From: Sinonovacula constricta
Taxonomy: Eukaryota; Mollusca; Bivalvia; Cardiida; Solecurtidae
Reading direction: 5' to 3'
NCBI GenBank assembly: GCA_007844125.1
Contig: CM017561.1
Coordinates: 61,547,256-61,611,255, forward strand
Length of the DNA: 64,000 nt
Shown here: in pieces, positions 21,481 through 52,300 of the stretch
How the letters are laid out: each line of letters starts with the position of its first letter
How positions within the stretch are numbered: position 1 is the stretch's first letter
Position numbers and translations under genes: made by a program
Notes under the pieces: model-generated
The model's input: the letters and a program-made list of their open reading frames with translations, nothing else
Told to the model about the DNA's origin: nothing
The model's database searches: none

Positions 21481-24400
21481 CTGATCTCATTTCTTGGCTC
21501 TGATTTCACATATATCATTGTTTCTATATTCGCAAAGAAAATAAAAAGAAATTCTTGCTCGCTTACTTATCGAAATATTCCAGCAAGCGATCAATGGAGC
21601 ATCATCAAATTTTGTGCTAAAAAAATATTCAATGCTTTTTCTCGAATTAAAATTTCTATTGGCTGTTCGAGAAATTATCGTACATTATTCCGCAAAATAA
21701 GCAATAGTATCTCGTAGAGTTCTTATTGGTGTTACTCATAGGAAATAAAACTACATTTATTAAAACATAATCGACCGATTTCCCGAGGAGACATCAACGA
21801 CAGTTGTGGCAAAAAATACTTTGGACGCATGCTATGCAGACTTTCATTGGACGCTGGATGAAAAGAAATTCAACTCTCAGTATAGGATAGAGTCTATTAA
21901 GGCGTTTCTATAGAAAATAGAAGCCGAAACGAGCGCAGCTAGATTCTATCCGACTTAGAAGTCCCCGCCTAACTTCTACCTGTTCTACCAATATTGTCAT
22001 ATGTAATCCGCCCCATAAAACTGTCAATCAAACTGTCAATCGTCTTGACGTATTCAAACTTGTCGTCACAAGGGGAGGTGTCTAGTTAGAATGCGTGGCT
22101 TATTGCACATGCGCAGTTGAAAGTTAAACCATTTAGTAAAATATATCGATCTGTTTTGTTAATTGTACAATAGAAAATAGAAAGGGGTTCTATTGAAATA
22201 AATCGTTGAGGAATTTGAATTTTTATAGCTCCTGATTGGCTACGAATGTAGGACGACTTCTAATGTAATATATAAAGTAAGAATGGCATAGCATTCCATC
22301 ACTAACAGCCATAATTGTGCTAATACAAATTGCACTTAACGAACCCTAAATATGTCAACTTTGATTCCTTTAAACACAAATACATGTTAAAATATTTGTA
22401 AAAAAAACAACATGTGTTAACATGTAGTAAACCTCTGCAAAGAATGCGTCAAAAGTTTTACAAATAAGCAACGTTTCCAGTAAACATACATTATTTTTTC
22501 CAATTTGGGCAAAACAAAAACAATACTTACATATTTCCAAACAACTGACATTTCCGGTTAACCTATTATAGTTGTTGGTAGTAAGCTCAACAATTTTTAA
22601 AGCCCACGATAACTACAAATACTGTAAAATATGTTTGCTTTGAGTGGCGCTCTCTGCAAATTTAATTTATCCATATGATTATTACCATCAAATCAGCATT
22701 TCTTTTCCTTTCTTTTTCATCCATTAACATGCAACTTGATACCTACATACATCCGAGAGATGATTCGTGAATTATCCGAGGTGTTCCGATTGCATATAAT
22801 CATATAATCAGCAAGTTCGAGTTGAGCACGTGGACCTGTATATTCTTTACACGAGATAAGGTTGTACTATTTCTATTTATTTGCATAGCAGCATACATGT
22901 ATTAGTTATTTAGCCGATAAAAAGCTATGAATTTTACATTTAAAGTGTACAAAACGTAACAATTTTCTAACTTTTCATAAAAGCCGCGGCCTCCATTGAT
23001 ATTTTCTTACTTTAAACATGCAGATTATATAATACACCTGTCACAGGCAACATATGTTTGTGTCCTCCAAATCAATATAAACAGAAAAACACTGGAAAGG
23101 GGAAACAGGTAACAGGTTTTATTTGTACATGTGCCTTACATATACAAGTCTTTTGTCCCAGCTACAATGAACGATTGACGTCAAAACAGAGTAACTTATA
23201 CTTTTCAAGTAATATTTTTGTTTGTCCTCGACTTCAGTTATCAATGAATGAGAAAACGCTCCCAATTTCAATAACGGTCTACGAGACAAACGTGGACAAA
23301 AAGGACTTGTCCGAAAATTTACGTCGTTTTCAATTAACGACCACAACAACACATTTGTCATATCTACAGCTAACAAACAAAGTATAACAACAAGTTGTTT
23401 CTTTTATTTATTTGTTGGTCTAGAAGTGTTTATGTTTCGCGCGTGTTGATTGGTTGTTTTCGACAGGTGCATGAATTGTACATATAAATGTACCTCCTTT
23501 ACATGCTGTTGATAAATGCTCCTGGTGTGAAATTGATTGATTTATCGCCAATTAGAAACGACTGCCGATTGATGACTTTTCCGGGATTAATAAATGATCA
23601 ATGACCAGTAGCCCGAAACTGCATTTTGACTTGTCCGGGATATCGGGTTACCTTATTCTTCCAGCCTTGCGTTTGCGTAATCGACTCTTTTGAAGCAACA
23701 TTTCTTGGGGCAGGACGTGCAACAAGCATACACAAGTAAAGGTTATAGATGTATTTATGCGTATTCATTAGTCTGTTAAAACCAAACATCCATTTTAAAG
23801 AACAAGAATGTTGCATATATAGAAACTATAGCAGCATTTGGATAGCGCGAGTCTATCGTACAGTATATTGAAAACGACATTTACTTGGACATATTTAGAA
23901 AAACTTTTGTGCAAAATATATGTGTTTATAACTGATTTTTTAAAAAATCACTTTATAACTAAAATACCTATCACTTAACAGCAACATAGTGGTCTTTGAT
24001 CGCACTTTACCTATAATACAAATAATAGAAATGCAAAATATGTTATAAAATCATATATGTAAAAAAGATGAATACATAACATTTTCGAAGTGTATAACCT
24101 GTGTAAATTTTATAAATCTCTCATCATATAATCTATTAAATACGCCGATTTGATTAATAAGAATTTACCATTTTAATGTGTTTTGCGTCAACCATTTTTA
24201 TGACATTGTTTTATCGATGTAAAGTTGTTAAAGTGTAAACAAGGAAGCCAATTCTGGACTGTCACTTAACTAATTATTGATAAGACACCATGGCCATTTT
24301 TTTAATAACCTGCAGCAAGCCTGCCATATCAAGTCTTAGATCCAAGCCAGAGCCCTTCGACCAAAGGATGATGTAATGTAAAGATTCTTGGTTCTTTTAT

Positions 24401-24570
24401 ATACATTTTCTTTTTTATTTCTTACAAACTTACGAATATGATGTACGGGTATCCAGGACCTGTATATATTGGTCTTATTGTTTGATTTTTCTTTTCGTAA
24501 TTTTGTTTAAGCAAACTGACTCCAGTGATATAATGAAGTCGGTACAAATAATTCGAAAACAAAAAGGGGT
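21481..24570. other. Intergenic stretch, nothing recognised
   Basis: AT-rich sequence with short open frames only (for example 23058-23387 on both strands). These have no recognisable domain or splice context. Confidence 0.4.
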
Positions 24571-24571
24571 T

Positions 24572-24795
24572 CGCCCATGGCGGAGTAGTAGAGTCGCCGA
24601 CTTGTAACTCCTGTAACTGCTTAGTTCGAGTCCCGTTCAGGGCGAAGAACTTAATGTGGGAAGGTCTTCCAGCCGACCTGCGTGTGCCGGTGGTTCTACC
24701 CAGACATTTGTCTGTGGTCTTCATCCACCAAAACAGCCGGACGTCGCTATAATCATCATAATTGGTCGCTGCGATGTATCTCAAAAACAAAACAA
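24572..24795 (+). mobile_element. tRNA-derived SINE (family B), plus strand
   Basis: Head GGCGGAGTAGTAGAGTCGCC, then GACTTGTAACTCC and the B-box GTTCGAGTCCC at about 24626. The body (GGGAAGGTCTTCCAGCCGAC, GGTGGTTCTACCCAGAC, CATCCACCAAAACAGCCGGA) ends in an AAAACAAAAC-type tail near 24783-24800. This is the most complete family B copy in the window. Confidence 0.7.
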
Positions 24796-24844
24796 AACAA
24801 GAATTTTATGGCACATAAAGAACCATAGCCATTATCCGGACCTT

Positions 24845-24960
24845 GAAGGTTGTGTCCGACAGTTTGTCTTTATCAAATGCATGTAACAATATTTTCTAAC
24901 TGTTTTGGCTGATTTAAGTATACTTTTTGTATAACTTTCTTTTGTCTAAGTACAGACGAT
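24845..24960 (-). mobile_element. MITE-like family fragment
   Basis: GAAGGTTGTGTCCGACAGTTTGTC, then ATCAAATGCATGTAACAATATT, matches the reverse complement of the right end of the element at 32721-33150. Only the terminal part is present. Confidence 0.45.
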
Positions 24961-26467
24961 TTTCAAGTTTTCATTCTTTCTTCCTCTATAAATGTGCGCG
25001 ACAGTGGTGTCTTCTAACAATAGATATCGGGGTCAGAGCTTTACAAAGGCGGATATACAAGAGGTCTCGGGTTTAAATCCTACTTAAACCAAGCATATTT
25101 TTCTAATTTTGCTTTTATTAATTTTTTGCATTTTTCTTGTTTGTATGGTCATATTTAAATCTTCTCACTTTATGGACAAGTAAGTTTGCTTTACTTTTTT
25201 TAGCTATACACAACCTAAATCTAATGCTTAAAGGTTTAACAATGTTTCTTCCAGTGGTATTGTGGCTTTAAGAACACTTCCTTTACAATAATCATTTGAG
25301 AAATTACACCCCCACACACACACACACCACCACCACCACCACCACCACCACCACCACCACCACCTCAAATGGTAAATCGTAGATCCGCCTATGTTAACTG
25401 ACTTTTTTCATTTCAGGCACCCGTGACCGGTGCACACGAGAAGTCGGTTTCTAGGCCATTCTTTACCCATTGTATGTTTATGGTATGCCTTAATACAAAC
25501 TTTTGTCTGTGTTAGCAGTGTATGAAATTATTTTGCTATTGCAAGTGAATGTACATGAATAGACTTGCCAAAGTATCGGATAAATGTAATACTTGCCCCG
25601 AGGTCAAAGTGAAATATTGGATTAGAAATGACCGACAACGAATGCATTCCAATATTATTGACGCCGCTCTGAAGAGATCTGAAGAGCTGTTCCTCTTTTG
25701 AAGAGACCCTTTTCAAAGAAAAAAGCCTAGTATGTCGCAATTAATTGTGCAGCTTACAGTTATAAAAAGTAGTGCAACCAATAATAGGAATTTGCACCTG
25801 TTTGGTGAGGTCTTGTTAGAAAATAGAAAGCGATTAAACCGAGATATACATATATGTAGGTCTCAACTTGCAGCTATTAACTGCTGGATTGACCTATACA
25901 ATTCGAGCAGTTCAAACATAGGTACCGGACGTTTAGGCTCACCGTTAAAGCAGACTTGACATAGTCGGACACGTGTACCTGTAATCTTATCTCGGCTGTA
26001 GCCAGTAGCTATATTAGCCTGCTTGCATTACACGCGGGCGTGTTAAGTGTGTTTTAACTCTAATCAAGACAACTTTACGGATGTTTTCTCTTCTTGGAGG
26101 ATACAGTGTCATTTTCATATTTTATTTTCAAAGTTTGTCTCAACTTGGATTAATTAAATTCATGTTATGTTTCAACTAGTGTTCATTCAGTAAAATTTAT
26201 GTAATTTTTACTAGTGTGCTTTGTAGGAAAATAATAGTGTTCTTTTGAAAGTAGGGAGAGTTGATAGAAATTTTAAAAAAGTATTTTATATTAGTTTAAT
26301 CTATTCATGTGCTGGCAAGTTTAAAATATACTTATATTTCGTCTCTACTTTATCGTAACATTTATATCACAACGATCTGGTAATAGCAGTTCACTTACGG
26401 AACAGGAACATCAGTTGTTTTAGTTTGCTATACTGTGCATAATTTTAGACTAAGAGAGAAATAAACA
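24961..26467. other. Region upstream of the first methyltransferase gene
   Basis: Holds a CA/CAC microsatellite (25313-25364) and AT-rich DNA. The promoter of the gene starting at 26468 should lie at the right end, but I see no distinct TATA or initiator element. Confidence 0.35.
25313..25364 (+). repeat. CA / CAC compound microsatellite
   Basis: A short CA run followed by about twelve CAC units. Confidence 0.9.
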
Positions 26468-44693
<18,226 letters not shown>

Positions 44694-44699
44694 AATTTC

Positions 44700-46000
44700 C
44701 ACTTTGTTGTAGACTTGGATTGTTTATATTGATACGGAAGAGTCAAGTGAAGTTCTGTCTACTGTAATATTAACTTGCATTGTTGATATGTAGGCCTACA
44801 GTGGAGAGTCAATTGAGCCGCTTAGTTAGCTCCCCTACTTTAACGTTAACTTGTATTGTTTGTATTTACAGCCGAGAGTCAATTGAGTCGTCGTAAGCGC
44901 TCCCACTTTTTTTTTAACTTGCATTGTTAATATTTATAGTAGAAATTTAATTGAAGTCTTGTAAGCGCGCTTACTTTTATATTAACCTGCATTAATGATA
45001 TTTATACGGAAGGGGGGTCAAATGAGCTATCGTGAGCACTTTAACTTGGGTATTAACTTGCATAATGGATATCTATACGGGATAGTCGATTAGAATATAG
45101 GAATCAAAACAGCTGTATTTTAACTAATCAGGAAACGGCAGAATAGTACCGTATTGTACTTTCTCCTTTCTTTAGAAGTGTTTTGAACATTAACACTGTC
45201 TGCGCCTTAATGTATATTTATATATGATAGTCGACATCAAATGTGCTTTTGCTGTTTGGAAAATATTAAGTCGTGTCTTGAGTTTATTGTGCCAGAAAAT
45301 ATTTACAGTTCATAGATAGTGGTTTTTGAACATGGTTTCGCCAGAAAATATTTACAGTTCATAGATAGTGGTTTTTGAACATGGTTTCGCCAGAAAATAT
45401 TTACAGTTCATAGATAGTGGTTTTTGAACATGGTTTCGTCAGAACACAGCCGGACATAGCTTTTCCCATTTGCAATCGTACTAAGTGCCTTTTTATCATG
45501 TGAATGATAAAGCTTTAATAGAATAAACACTTCCAGTAAATGTAGTTTAGGTGTAGTTTAGGTGCACAACAACATTAACAGAAGTGACAACAATGCAGGC
45601 TTTCATATGTTGTAATTCTTCATACGTATTAGTTCGTACCTGTTTTCGTTATGAATGTCATTTCCAATGAAATTCGTGCACATATGGGGTTTTTTCAACA
45701 ATCTGCCTTCGTCCCTTTTCAATCCCCGTTTATCCTTTAGTTATTGTGAGCACTTCCTTCATACTATGTTCACACTACAATCATGTACCTGAATGGATAC
45801 GGGCGATGTACTAGTATTTGGTAACGACTAAATCAAGAATTTCTGTTGACCTTGTAAATTCGTGTAAATTGGCTTAACAGAATTTCGTATCTATTTTGGA
45901 TGCACCAAGATTCATAAAAAGTTATGTTGTTGTTGTTTTTAATTTATATTTAGATATTTTGCAGTTTGTAACAGTAAGTTTAAATATATGATATACCGTT
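44700..46000. other. 3'UTR / intergenic region downstream of copy 1
   Basis: Diverged tandem-like segments (each with TTAACTTGCATTGTT...ATATTTATA...GTCAATTGAG) occur between about 44712 and 45090, roughly 95-110 bases apart. A 49-bp unit is repeated three times at 45289-45436. Confidence 0.4.
45289..45436 (+). repeat. 49-bp unit, three tandem copies
   Basis: The unit starts GCCAGAAAATATTTACAGTT and ends GAACATGGTTTC. The copies are nearly identical and lie in the probable 3'UTR of methyltransferase copy 1. Confidence 0.85.
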
Positions 46001-46006
46001 ACTAAA

Positions 46007-46146
46007 ATGATGGAATTTGAGCCGTTCAGGACTGACTTAATTCAACCAGTTAAAAAGTGGCAAACTACGCAGCTTGTAAGACGTCATAATCTCTCGAAAT
46101 GTCGGTCATTTATAGGAAATCCTTGCGGAAAATGCGGATATGACAA
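46007..46146 (+). CDS. Weak candidate first exon for methyltransferase copy 2
   Basis: Two in-frame ATGs (46007, 46010) open a 46-codon frame (MMEFEPFRTDLIQPVKKW, then ...CRSFIGNPCGKCGYD). It reaches a good donor ACAA|GTAAGA at 46147 in phase 2, the phase needed to join 54732, and would give ...YDNYINTIQVLC, compare ...YWNYINTLQVLC in copy 1. There is an in-frame stop upstream (45989). Sequence similarity to copy 1 exon 2 is absent and there is no signal anchor, so this may be chance. Confidence 0.2.
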
Positions 46147-46341
46147 GTAAGACTTGATACTAAACGTAGGGGCTTAGAAACTGTTATTTATTATATAGGC
46201 CAGGGTATTGAGTTTGATTGATTTATTGAAATAACTCATTGTTTTATTCACGTAGATTTTATTTACCAATTGTAAACAAAACTTGTTCTGCTGATATAAT
46301 TTATATTTATTTTTTTGCTTATGTTATCATATTTATTATAA

Positions 46342-46363
46342 TTTGTTATTATTATTATTATTA

Positions 46364-46407
<44 letters not shown>
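46342..46407 (+). repeat. ATT trinucleotide microsatellite
   Basis: About 20 ATT units with one interruption. A short GCA run follows near 46472-46494. Confidence 0.9.
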
Positions 46408-46408
<1 letters not shown>

Positions 46409-46997
46409 CTATTATTATTATTTTTATAATTATTAATATTAAAATTATTAGCATCTTCATCAATATCATCATTAGCAGCAGCAGCAGCAGCAGCATCATA
46501 AAGACATGTTTTAGGATATTATCTCCAAATAGTATAGTTTTGTGGAATATGTGAAACTGTTATATCCTTTGTGCAATTTCATAAACCTGTCTCATAATTA
46601 TAAATAGATATAAATATAGAGAGGATCTCAAGTTCCCAGAAAGTGGCATTGTAGGGTAAGCCACGGTCACTTTAAGTGTAACTGTGGTGTTTTGTGTCAA
46701 GTTTGTTGTCATTTGTACGTAGGTTATTAATTTTTGGACATTTATTTGTTTTAAGTCACTAAATATTAGTGATGTTAATTCTGTGTTTTGAATAAAACCA
46801 AAAAGACGTATTTTAATATAAGTCAATGCATTACGATTTTCAATGCATTTTATGCCTGGAGATTCCAAAGCTTATACAAAAGTGGAACTTTCCAGAAAGA
46901 CGACTAAAGTAATGTAAAGAAATGAAAAGCAATAATTTATTTTATATTTAAAATAATTGCTATTTAAAATGTGTAAGCATTTAGAATGTATTTAACG

Positions 46998-47211
<214 letters not shown>

Positions 47212-47229
47212 CTCTCGTTCCGTTCCCTC

Positions 47230-48390
47230 CCTCTCACCTGCTTCCCCCTTTCTGTTCCCCATCTTAATCTGCCTTAGGGAAGGTATTTTCATATACTTAA
47301 TCCACATTTCTCAAAAGCACAAAATTTAGAACTGTGGTTAGACGTTGTTTCTTCAGAACTTTATAACATAAACTTTATATAAGAAATGTAATAATTTGTA
47401 TTTTTAATTTGGTTGATTATTAAAAAAGCGCTCAACCTTTTTAATAAATTCGTATATCAGTCAATAAGATTTCATTTTATGCGCATGCTACAATATCAAG
47501 TGTTTATCAAAAGTTTCAAAAGTTGAAAAATCTTACGTTTTCTGCAGTAACTCCATGAATATACCTAATACCTACCCCAAGGGAGGTAAGAATTAAGTTT
47601 TTTAATAGAGTAAAGTTCCTTAACATAAAAAGAGGTAATGATTAATGTTGTGTGTATTTTTTTCATTATTAAATGTGAAATATATAATATCCTAAAACTT
47701 AACGAAAATTAAAATTTATTTCTACAGCAATCTACAGCAATGGAACATACACAACTGCATTTTGCAAACGAAGAAATAGTTATCATTGTTCTTTTATTTA
47801 CAAAAAAAATATAAATAAATAAAAGATTACCTTAAGAAAGTAATAATTAGTTCTGGTTTTGCAAAATATTGTTTTGTATTTCCCATTGCTGTATGATAAA
47901 ATTTCAGTTGGCATGCATATATGTGAATTTATTTATGTTGTGAAAGTGAAAACATGCTTTCGTACATGTCTCAAACGTGTGTATGACATGACCAAAGAAG
48001 TATAGAGTCACATGTTATAGGAGATGTGTCAAATTGAGGGTACATGATCAATTTTACCCATAGTGTTTAATATGACCATTGTTTGTAGACAGGTCAAGAG
48101 TTAGCGTCTGACAGTAATAATAGAGTATTTTTTACATATATTGTAATTTTCTTGTGTGTAGTTTTTACGACCTACCCATTCATTGTGCAGCAGTTACATG
48201 CCTTTAAAAGACTGTCAAAAATGCAAACATATGAATGGCTGTCAGCCAACTTGATTAAAACGTGTGTTTTTTAATATTAACATATTTTATTTTTGTCAAA
48301 TGTGTATTCAGGTATCAATGAGGGAAATGAAATCAAGTAAGGCACATTACATCAAATCCCTGTGTCGTTTTTATTTTACTTTATTTTACT
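47230..48390. other. AT-rich non-coding stretch
   Basis: Nothing recognised. Confidence 0.35.
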
Positions 48391-48394
48391 TGAT

Positions 48395-48575
48395 GGTGGG
48401 GTGGGGGACCTGAAACAAATGTCTAGGCTGAACTTCTGAGTACCGCAGGTCAGCTGGAAGACCTTCCTTCATAAAGACCTTCACCCCGAACTGGCCTCGA
48501 ACTCATGCAGTGAGAAGCTTAGCAGTCAAATGACTTACAAGTCGGTGACTCTACCTCAACGCTGCTCGTTTTTAA
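48395..48575 (-). mobile_element. tRNA-derived SINE (family B), minus strand
   Basis: Reads GGAAGACCTTCC, then CACCCCGAACTGGCCTCGAACTC (B-box side, minus) and TTACAAGTCGGTGACTCTACC (A-box side). The body matches 24572-24795 in reverse. Confidence 0.6.
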
Positions 48576-49360
48576 TAAAGCTAGATAACGATATATGACG
48601 TGTTGGAAGTGTTCATGTACGAAAAGTCCTGGTCGTGTTGGTGTTGTTTTTACAAAGATACTTTTTTTTTTTTTTAATTGAATGTTTTACAGATTGTTTA
48701 TATTTTTACATTGCATAAGTTGTTAATATTCCAAAGTTTTACTAAAGTTGCATTTATTTTCAGTCTATTTTAACTATACAGATTATGAAAGTGTAAATAA
48801 ATATTTGCTCAAATAGGTTTGTCTTATTTGTTATTTATTGGAAAATAACTGCCTCGCATCAACTAAAGTTTGATCGGTTGTTAGGCTGTTATGCATTCTT
48901 TTAATCTTTTACCGTTTAAAACTATGCGGAAACACCTAGTAAGATAAGGAGTTTTCGCAAAATATGACGAAAGTTGTTATAACACCTGTCGTCACTGCCA
49001 GCCAACTAGTGTTGTGTTTATTATAATTTATGCCGCTTCATTTATAAAACAAAGGCGGATTAAAGTTTAAAATATTTTCACAAAATTATATATATTTAGA
49101 GAATAATGGTAAAACTGTACTAGTATTACACGCGTAGTGTTTTATAAATATTATATATCGAATGACCGCGCCGTTTTGAAAATGTCTATCAGGTTTTTAG
49201 ACACTTAATATCATTATCATACACTCTGATTCTCCTTCGCTTTCGAACGGTTATTTGGATATTCTGAACATCTTGGATAATTCACGAAGCATGAGGTCAC
49301 TTCAGCACGTTCTGTCGCTTTTTCTTTTAGTGCTCTCGCGTGGATTTTGGAAGTCGGATC

Positions 49361-52300
49361 ACACTGGATGTAACGTTTCCATGCATTTATGTGATGTTGA
49401 GAAACATCAAAGTATTTAACACACTGGATGTAAGGTTTCCATGCATTTATGTGACACTGAGAAACACCAAAGTTTTTAACACATTGGATGTAAGGTTTCC
49501 ATGCATTTATGTGATATTGAGAAACACTAAAGTATTTAACACACTGGATGTAACGTTTCCATGCATTTATGTGATTTTGAGAAACACCAAAGTATTTAAT
49601 ACACTGGATGTAACGTTTCCATGCATTTATATGATATTGAGAAACACCAAAGTATTTAACACACTGGATGTAACGTTTCCATGCATTTATGTAATATTGA
49701 GAAACACCTAAGTATTTAATACACTGGATGTAACGTTCCCATGCATTTATGTGATATTGAGAAACACTAAAGTATTTAACACACTGGATGCAAGGTTTCA
49801 ATGCATTTATGTAATATTGAGAAACACCAAAGTATTTAACACACTGGATGTAACGTTTCCATGCATTTATGTAATAATGAGAAACACCAAAGTATTTAAC
49901 ACACTGGATGTAACATATCCATGCATTTATGTGATATTGAGAAACACCAAAGTATTAAACACACTGGATGTAACGTTTCCATGCATTTTATGTAATATTG
50001 AGAAACACCTGAGTATTTAACACACTGGATGTAACGTTTCCATGCATTTATGTAATATTGAGAAATACCAAAGTATTAAACACACTGGATGTAACGTTTC
50101 CATGCATTTATGTAATATTGAGGAACACCAAAGTATTTAACACACTGGATGTGACGTTTCCATGCATTTATGCGATATTGAGAAACACCAAAGTATTTAA
50201 CACACTGGATGTAACGTTTCCATGCATTTATGCGATATTGAGAAACACCAAAGTATTAAACACACTGGATGTAACGTTTCCATGCATTTATGCGATATTG
50301 AGAAACACCAAAGTATTAAACACACTGGATGTAAGGTTTCCATGCATTTATGTAATATTGAGAAAGACCAAAGTATTTAACACACTGGATGTAACGTTTC
50401 CATGCATTTATGTAATATTGAGGAACACCAAAGTATTTAACACACTGGATGTAACGTTTCCATGCATTTATGTAATATTGAGAAAGACCAAAGTATTTAA
50501 CACACTGGATGTAACGTTTCCATGCATTTATGTAATATTGAGAAAGACCAAAGTATTTAACACACTGGATGTAACGTTTCCATGCATTTATGTAATATTG
50601 AGAAAGACCAAAGTATTTAACACACTGGATGTAACGTTTCCATGCATTTATGTAATAATGAGAAACACCAAAGTATTTAACACACTGGATGTAACGTTTC
50701 CATGCATTTATGTAATATTGAGAAACACCAAAATATTTAACACACTGGATGTAACGTTTCCATGCATTTATGTAATATTGAGGAACACCAAAGTATTTAA
50801 CACACTGGATGTAACGTTTACATGCATTTATGTGATATTGAGAAACACAAAAGTATTTAACACACTGGATGTAAGGTTTCCATGCATTTATGTAATATTG
50901 AGAAACAGCTAAGTATTTAACACACTGGATGTAACGTTTCCATGCATTTATGTGATGTTGAGAAAGACTAAAGTATTTAACACACTGGATGTAACGTTTC
51001 CATGCATTTATGTGATTTTGAGAAACACCAAAGTATTTAGCACACTGGATGTAACGTTTCCATGCATTTATGTAATATTGAGGAACACCAAAGTATTTAA
51101 CACACTGGATGTAAGGTTTCCATGCATTTATGTAATATTGAGAAAGACCAAAATATTTGACACACTGGATGAAAGGTTTCCATGCATTTATGTGATTTTG
51201 AGAAACACCAAAGTATTTAACACACTGGATGTAACGTTTCCATGCATTTATGTAATATTGAGAAACACCAAAGTATTAAACACACTGAATGTAAGGTTTC
51301 CATGCATTTATGTGATGTTGAGAAACATCAAAGTATTTAACACACTGGATGTAAGGTTTCCATGCATTTATGTGATGTTGAGAAACATCAAAGTATTAAA
51401 CACACTGGATGTAAGGTTTCCATGCATTTATGTGATGTTGAGAAACATCAAAGTATTAAACACACTGGATGTAAGGTTTCCATGCATTTATGTAATATTG
51501 AGAAACACCAAAGTATTTAACACACTGAATGTAAGGTTTCCATGCATTTATGTGATGTTGAGAAACATCAAAGTATTAAACACACTGGATGTAAGGTTTC
51601 CATGCATTTATGTGACACTGAGAAACACCAAAGTTTTTAACACATTGGATGTAAGGTTTCCGTGCATTTATGTAATATTGAGAAACACCTAAGTATTTAA
51701 TACACTGGATGTAACGTTTCCATGCATTTATATGATATTGAGAAACACCAAAGTATTTAACACACTGGATGTAACGTTTCCATGCATTTATGTAATATTG
51801 AGAAACACCTAAGTATTTAATACACTGGATGTAACGTTTCCATGCATTTATGTGATATTGAGAAACACTAAAGTATTTAACACACTGGATGCAAGGTTTC
51901 AATGCATTTATGTAATATTGAGAAACACCAAAGTATTTAACACACTGGATGTAACGTTTCCATGCATTTATGTAATAATGAGAAACACCAAAGTATTTAA
52001 CACACTGGATGTAACATATCCATGCATTTATGTGATATTGAGAAACACCAAAGTATTAAACACACTGGATGTAAGGTTTCCATGCATTTATGTAATATTG
52101 AGAAACACCTAAGTATTTAACACACTGGATGTAACGTTTCCATGCATTTATGTAATATTGAGAAACACCAAAGTATTAAACACACTGGATGTAACGTTTC
52201 CATGCATTTATGTAATATTGAGGAACACCAAAGTATTTAACACACTGGATGTAAGGTTTCCATGCATTTATGTAATAATGAGAAACACCAAAATATTTGA

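Noticed and set aside
23058..23387. 109-codon + and 85-codon - open frames
   Set aside because: Mutually overlapping on opposite strands, no domain, no splice context.
19380..24640. tRNA-like segments with A and B boxes (19380-19454, 20453-20527, 24572-24640)
   Set aside because: They continue into shared SINE bodies and occur in several copies, and a proper acceptor stem is not evident, so they are SINE heads and not tRNA genes.
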